From positions 1 to 8,396 of the forward strand of contig CALPSU020000102.1 in assembly GCA_943326315.2 (NCBI GenBank): a stretch of 8,396 nucleotides of DNA. Direction: 5' to 3'. The notes under the pieces were generated by a model that worked only from the letters and a program-made list of their open reading frames with translations, was not told the DNA's origin and made no database searches. The DNA is from Chryseobacterium gleum. GTDB lineage: Bacteria > Bacteroidota > Bacteroidia > Flavobacteriales_D > Crocinitomicaceae. Of this stretch, positions 6,781-8,396 are shown piece after piece (positions within the stretch are counted from its first letter, which is position 1; each line of letters opens with the position of its first letter). Both the position numbers and the translations under genes were made by a program.

Positions 6781-6858
6781 ATGATTACTAATATTGTTGG
6801 CCAAGAAGTTGATGAAATTGAAAATGTTTATCATGTAGTATTTGATTTAAATGATTAA
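6781..6858 (+). CDS. 25-codon ORF of uncertain reality
   Basis: An ATG-started ORF encodes a 25-residue acidic peptide (MITNIVGQEV... ending VVFDLND) in the 239-bp gap between mnmE and the XRE gene. It has no signal sequence, no recognised motif and no promoter box or ribosome-binding site I can defend. It could be a real small protein, the remnant of a decayed gene, or chance. The remaining intergenic DNA contains only weak AT-rich inverted repeats (for example 6924-6930 with 6937-6943). Confidence 0.2.
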   Translation: MITNIVGQEVDEIENVYHVVFDLND

Positions 6859-6951
6859 AACATGATACTTACCATACTCAATTTAAATTAATTCGAAAAA
6901 TAAAGTATCCCTAATTAAAGTGACAAAATTGCTCAAAATTTTGATTGACAA

Positions 6952-7167
6952 TTAACTCTTTAATTTTAAATCACCACATATTTCAAAAAGTAAATCAGAA
7001 GGATTTATATCAATAGCTAGTGCAATAAGGTATAATTCACTTGCTTTTAGTTTAGTATTTTCATTTAAAGTAAGTTCATTGATGCGAACTTTACTTAAAC
7101 CTGTTCTACGAGCAACTTCTGATTTATTAATAGCGCGTTTTGCTAAATATATTCCAAGCTTCGTCAT
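6952..7167 (-). CDS. Small XRE/Cro-type helix-turn-helix regulator
   Basis: This protein of 71 residues consists almost only of a helix-turn-helix domain. The segment INKSEVARRTGLSKVRINELTLNE has the classic XRE pattern (helix 2 SEVARRTG, recognition helix SKVRINEL), and LYLIALAIDINPSDLLFEI forms the usual closing helices. Similar short stand-alone regulators ending in a GDLKL-like tail are common in flavobacteria as I recall. The ATG at 7167 (MTKLGIYLAKR) is preferred on family resemblance; an in-frame ATG at 7182 would add five residues (MRFVI). The gene is divergent from the outer-membrane-type gene at 7272, and palindromes lie between them, so it may control that gene or itself. No toxin partner is visible next to it, so there is no direct support for a toxin-antitoxin pair. 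Confidence 0.85.
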   Translation of the reverse strand: MTKLGIYLAKRAINKSEVARRTGLSKVRINELTLNENTKLKASELYLIALAIDINPSDLLFEICGDLKLKS

Positions 7168-7217
7168 AATGACAAATCTCATATATTTAAATTAATATAT
7201 AAAATATAGTATTTATA

Positions 7218-7248
7218 TAGATATATATAATGTACATTTGTATATCTA
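7218..7248. promoter_or_regulatory. Nested palindromes, candidate operator over the divergent promoter
   Basis: An outer 8-bp inverted repeat, tagatata (7218-7225) and tatatcta (7241-7248), encloses a perfect 10-bp palindrome AATGTACATT (7229-7238). The two share nearly the same centre. The -7 box of the plus-strand gene lies inside. This is the arrangement expected for a dimeric repressor such as the adjacent XRE protein, although AT-rich DNA produces inverted repeats by chance. Confidence 0.4.
7233..7240 (+). promoter_or_regulatory. Bacteroidota -7 promoter box for the outer-membrane-type gene
   Basis: TACATTTG matches TAnnTTTG exactly and lies 31 nt before the ATG at 7272, giving a leader of about 25 nt. 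The upstream region is extremely AT-rich and the only -33-like candidate is TTTA at 7212-7215. Confidence 0.55.
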
Positions 7249-7271
7249 ACATTAACAAAAATTAATTTATA

Positions 7272-8030
7272 ATGGGAAGCAAAATCAAAAACAGAGTACT
7301 TTTTGTATTCGTTTTAGTATGTAACTTAACGTATGGTCAAAATAATTTGGAAGATGCCGTTTATTTAAAAAATGGAAGTATCATAAGAGGAATTATTATT
7401 GAGCAAGTACCAAATCAAAGTATTAAAATTCAAACTAAGGATAGAAACGTTTTCTTTTTCAAATATGATGAAATTGAAAAAATGACTAAAGAAAATATTT
7501 CTCAGGATGATTTGAACAATAATACTAAAGTAACTAATTTTAAAAAAAAGGGTTTTATTAATTTTACAGAAATGATTTACTCTCCTGGAATTGGCAATCT
7601 TAATTATATATATTCCGGAATGAAAAATAGTGAAGAATATTCTATAGGTCTAAGAACTATCAATGGATATCAACTTAATGAACATTTATCTTTAGGAATT
7701 GGAGTAGGATTTGAATTATCCCGCTCAATTGCTCCATTACTGCCAATTACATTTGATGCAAGAGTAACGTTTTTAAAAGGGAGGGTAAGTCCAGTTTTTT
7801 CTCTAAATGCTGGATATCCATTTAGTTTACAAAATGATAATTATAAAGGATTACTTGTTATAAATCCACAAATTGGTATTAAAACATACATTTCAAAAAA
7901 TGTTGCGTATTTATTCAATGTTGGATATAAATTAGAGTTAATAAAAGTAAATTCATATTCTTATTATAATTCAATTAATTCAAGAGTAAATTTTCAATTC
8001 ATAACTATTAGTACCGGCTTCTCTTTCTGA
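7272..8030 (+). CDS. Exported protein with predicted outer-membrane beta-barrel C-terminus
   Basis: This 252-residue protein has a signal peptide (about 1-22, ending LTYG). A short N-terminal module (about 26-73) follows, with the pattern DAVYLKNGSIIRGIIIEQ and then FFKYDEIEKM, a motif widespread in exported Bacteroidota proteins. From about residue 94 to the end the sequence alternates hydrophobic and polar residues in amphipathic strands separated by short turns, and it ends in phenylalanine (ITISTGFSF). That is typical of an outer-membrane beta-barrel. No enzymatic motif is seen and the function is unknown. Codon and base use appear more AT-rich than in mnmE. It has its own promoter and is divergent from the XRE regulator. 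The 116 bp behind it holds only A/T-only hairpin potential (8046-8062), too weak to call a terminator. Confidence 0.75.
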   Translation: MGSKIKNRVLFVFVLVCNLTYGQNNLEDAVYLKNGSIIRGIIIEQVPNQSIKIQTKDRNVFFFKYDEIEKMTKENISQDDLNNNTKVTNFKKKGFINFTEMIYSPGIGNLNYIYSGMKNSEEYSIGLRTINGYQLNEHLSLGIGVGFELSRSIAPLLPITFDARVTFLKGRVSPVFSLNAGYPFSLQNDNYKGLLVINPQIGIKTYISKNVAYLFNVGYKLELIKVNSYSYYNSINSRVNFQFITISTGFSF

Positions 8031-8146
8031 TAATACAATCATAAATTTTATTTAAAATAAAAAATTAGTAAAAAAACCTTGGGAGAAATTTAAATCACCG
8101 AGTAAAAATTGAATAACTAAATTTTATAAAAATCAAATATATTAGG

Positions 8147-8396
8147 ATGAAGAAGATACTATATTTCTCAATTTTAATAATGTCATTATCATGTTCTGAA
8201 GAAAAAAACTATCAGGGTATGTATGTTGATGGCGTAAATCAACTCATTGTAAAAAAAGCTGGAGATAAAGGCTATGTAATTATTAAGATTAGGGAGGATT
8301 ATTCTGATTCAAGAACGTCACTTTACTATGAATTAAAAGATAATTGTTTTGAACATAGATATGATAAAGATGATATCGAACGAATTTGCGTCAATG
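8147..8396 (+). CDS. Putative lipoprotein, 3' end beyond the window
   Basis: An open frame starts at the ATG at 8147 and runs to the window end for 83 codons without a stop. It begins with a lipoprotein signal peptide (MKKILYFSILIMSLSCSEE) with the lipidated cysteine at residue 16. Acidic residues directly follow it (SEEK), a composition reminiscent of Bacteroidota surface lipoprotein export signals. The rest is polar and probably beta-rich (QGMYVDGVNQLIVKKAG...), with further cysteines near residues 68 and 81. I do not recognise the family. It follows the beta-barrel-type gene on the same strand after 116 bp, so co-regulation is possible but not shown. Confidence 0.7.
   Translation, partial: MKKILYFSILIMSLSCSEEKNYQGMYVDGVNQLIVKKAGDKGYVIIKIREDYSDSRTSLYYELKDNCFEHRYDKDDIERICVN

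Noticed and set aside
6864..6909. 7-bp inverted repeat gatactt/aagtatc as a terminator after mnmE
   Set aside because: The 32-nt loop and lack of a following T run make a functional terminator unlikely.
6952..7272. Toxin-antitoxin module around the XRE gene
   Set aside because: The divergent neighbour is an exported, beta-barrel-like protein and no toxin-like gene is adjacent.
6965..8099. 11-bp direct repeat tttaaatcacc at 6965-6975 and 8089-8099, possible att or element ends
   Set aside because: It is short and AT-rich, one copy lies in the XRE coding end, and nothing else marks element boundaries. Chance is a sufficient explanation.

Overview
The window looks like chromosomal DNA from a member of the Bacteroidota, most likely a flavobacterium-type organism (order Flavobacteriales). 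The DNA is AT-rich. Several genes are preceded by the Bacteroidota -7 promoter box TAnnTTTG, with short leaders and no clear Shine-Dalgarno sequence. The proteins (HflX with a long G4-G5 segment, MnmE, a secreted C1 peptidase, a small CxxC membrane protein) have the look of flavobacterial families. The genus cannot be named from the sequence alone.

Layout. (1) Positions 43-1718, plus strand: a promoter, a four-helix membrane protein of the flavobacterial 'cytochrome B' type, and the ribosome-associated GTPase gene hflX 6 nt behind it. (2) Positions 1722-1973, minus strand: a small secreted or membrane protein with a CSQC motif, convergent with hflX. (3) Positions 2209-3820, plus strand: a TPR lipoprotein and a multi-pass membrane protein separated by one nucleotide, closed by a perfect 23-bp bidirectional terminator. 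(4) Positions 3882-5096, minus strand: a secreted papain-like (C1) peptidase. (5) Positions 5258-6712, plus strand: mnmE, a tRNA-modifying GTPase, apparently transcribed with almost no leader. (6) Positions 6713-8396: a more AT-rich, accessory-looking stretch with a 25-codon ORF, a small XRE regulator, a divergent outer-membrane-type protein, and the start of a lipoprotein cut by the window end.

The most notable feature is an 87-bp palindromic element (6317-6403) inside mnmE. It has perfect 9-bp terminal inverted repeats and three internal hairpins, so it can be drawn as a cloverleaf. It is exactly 29 codons long, in frame, and lies between the G4 (NKAD) and G5 (SAK) motifs of the GTPase domain. 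It looks like a mobile or dispersed repeat that entered a housekeeping gene without breaking it, as Rickettsia palindromic elements do. Also of interest: the last 18 bases of mnmE closely match the trmE/thdF site used by SGI1-type integrative elements, just where the accessory-looking stretch begins, and nested palindromes cover the promoter between the XRE regulator and its divergent neighbour.

The genes do not form one pathway. HflX and MnmE act on ribosomes and tRNA. The TPR lipoprotein, peptidase, beta-barrel-type protein and terminal lipoprotein are envelope proteins of unknown specific role.
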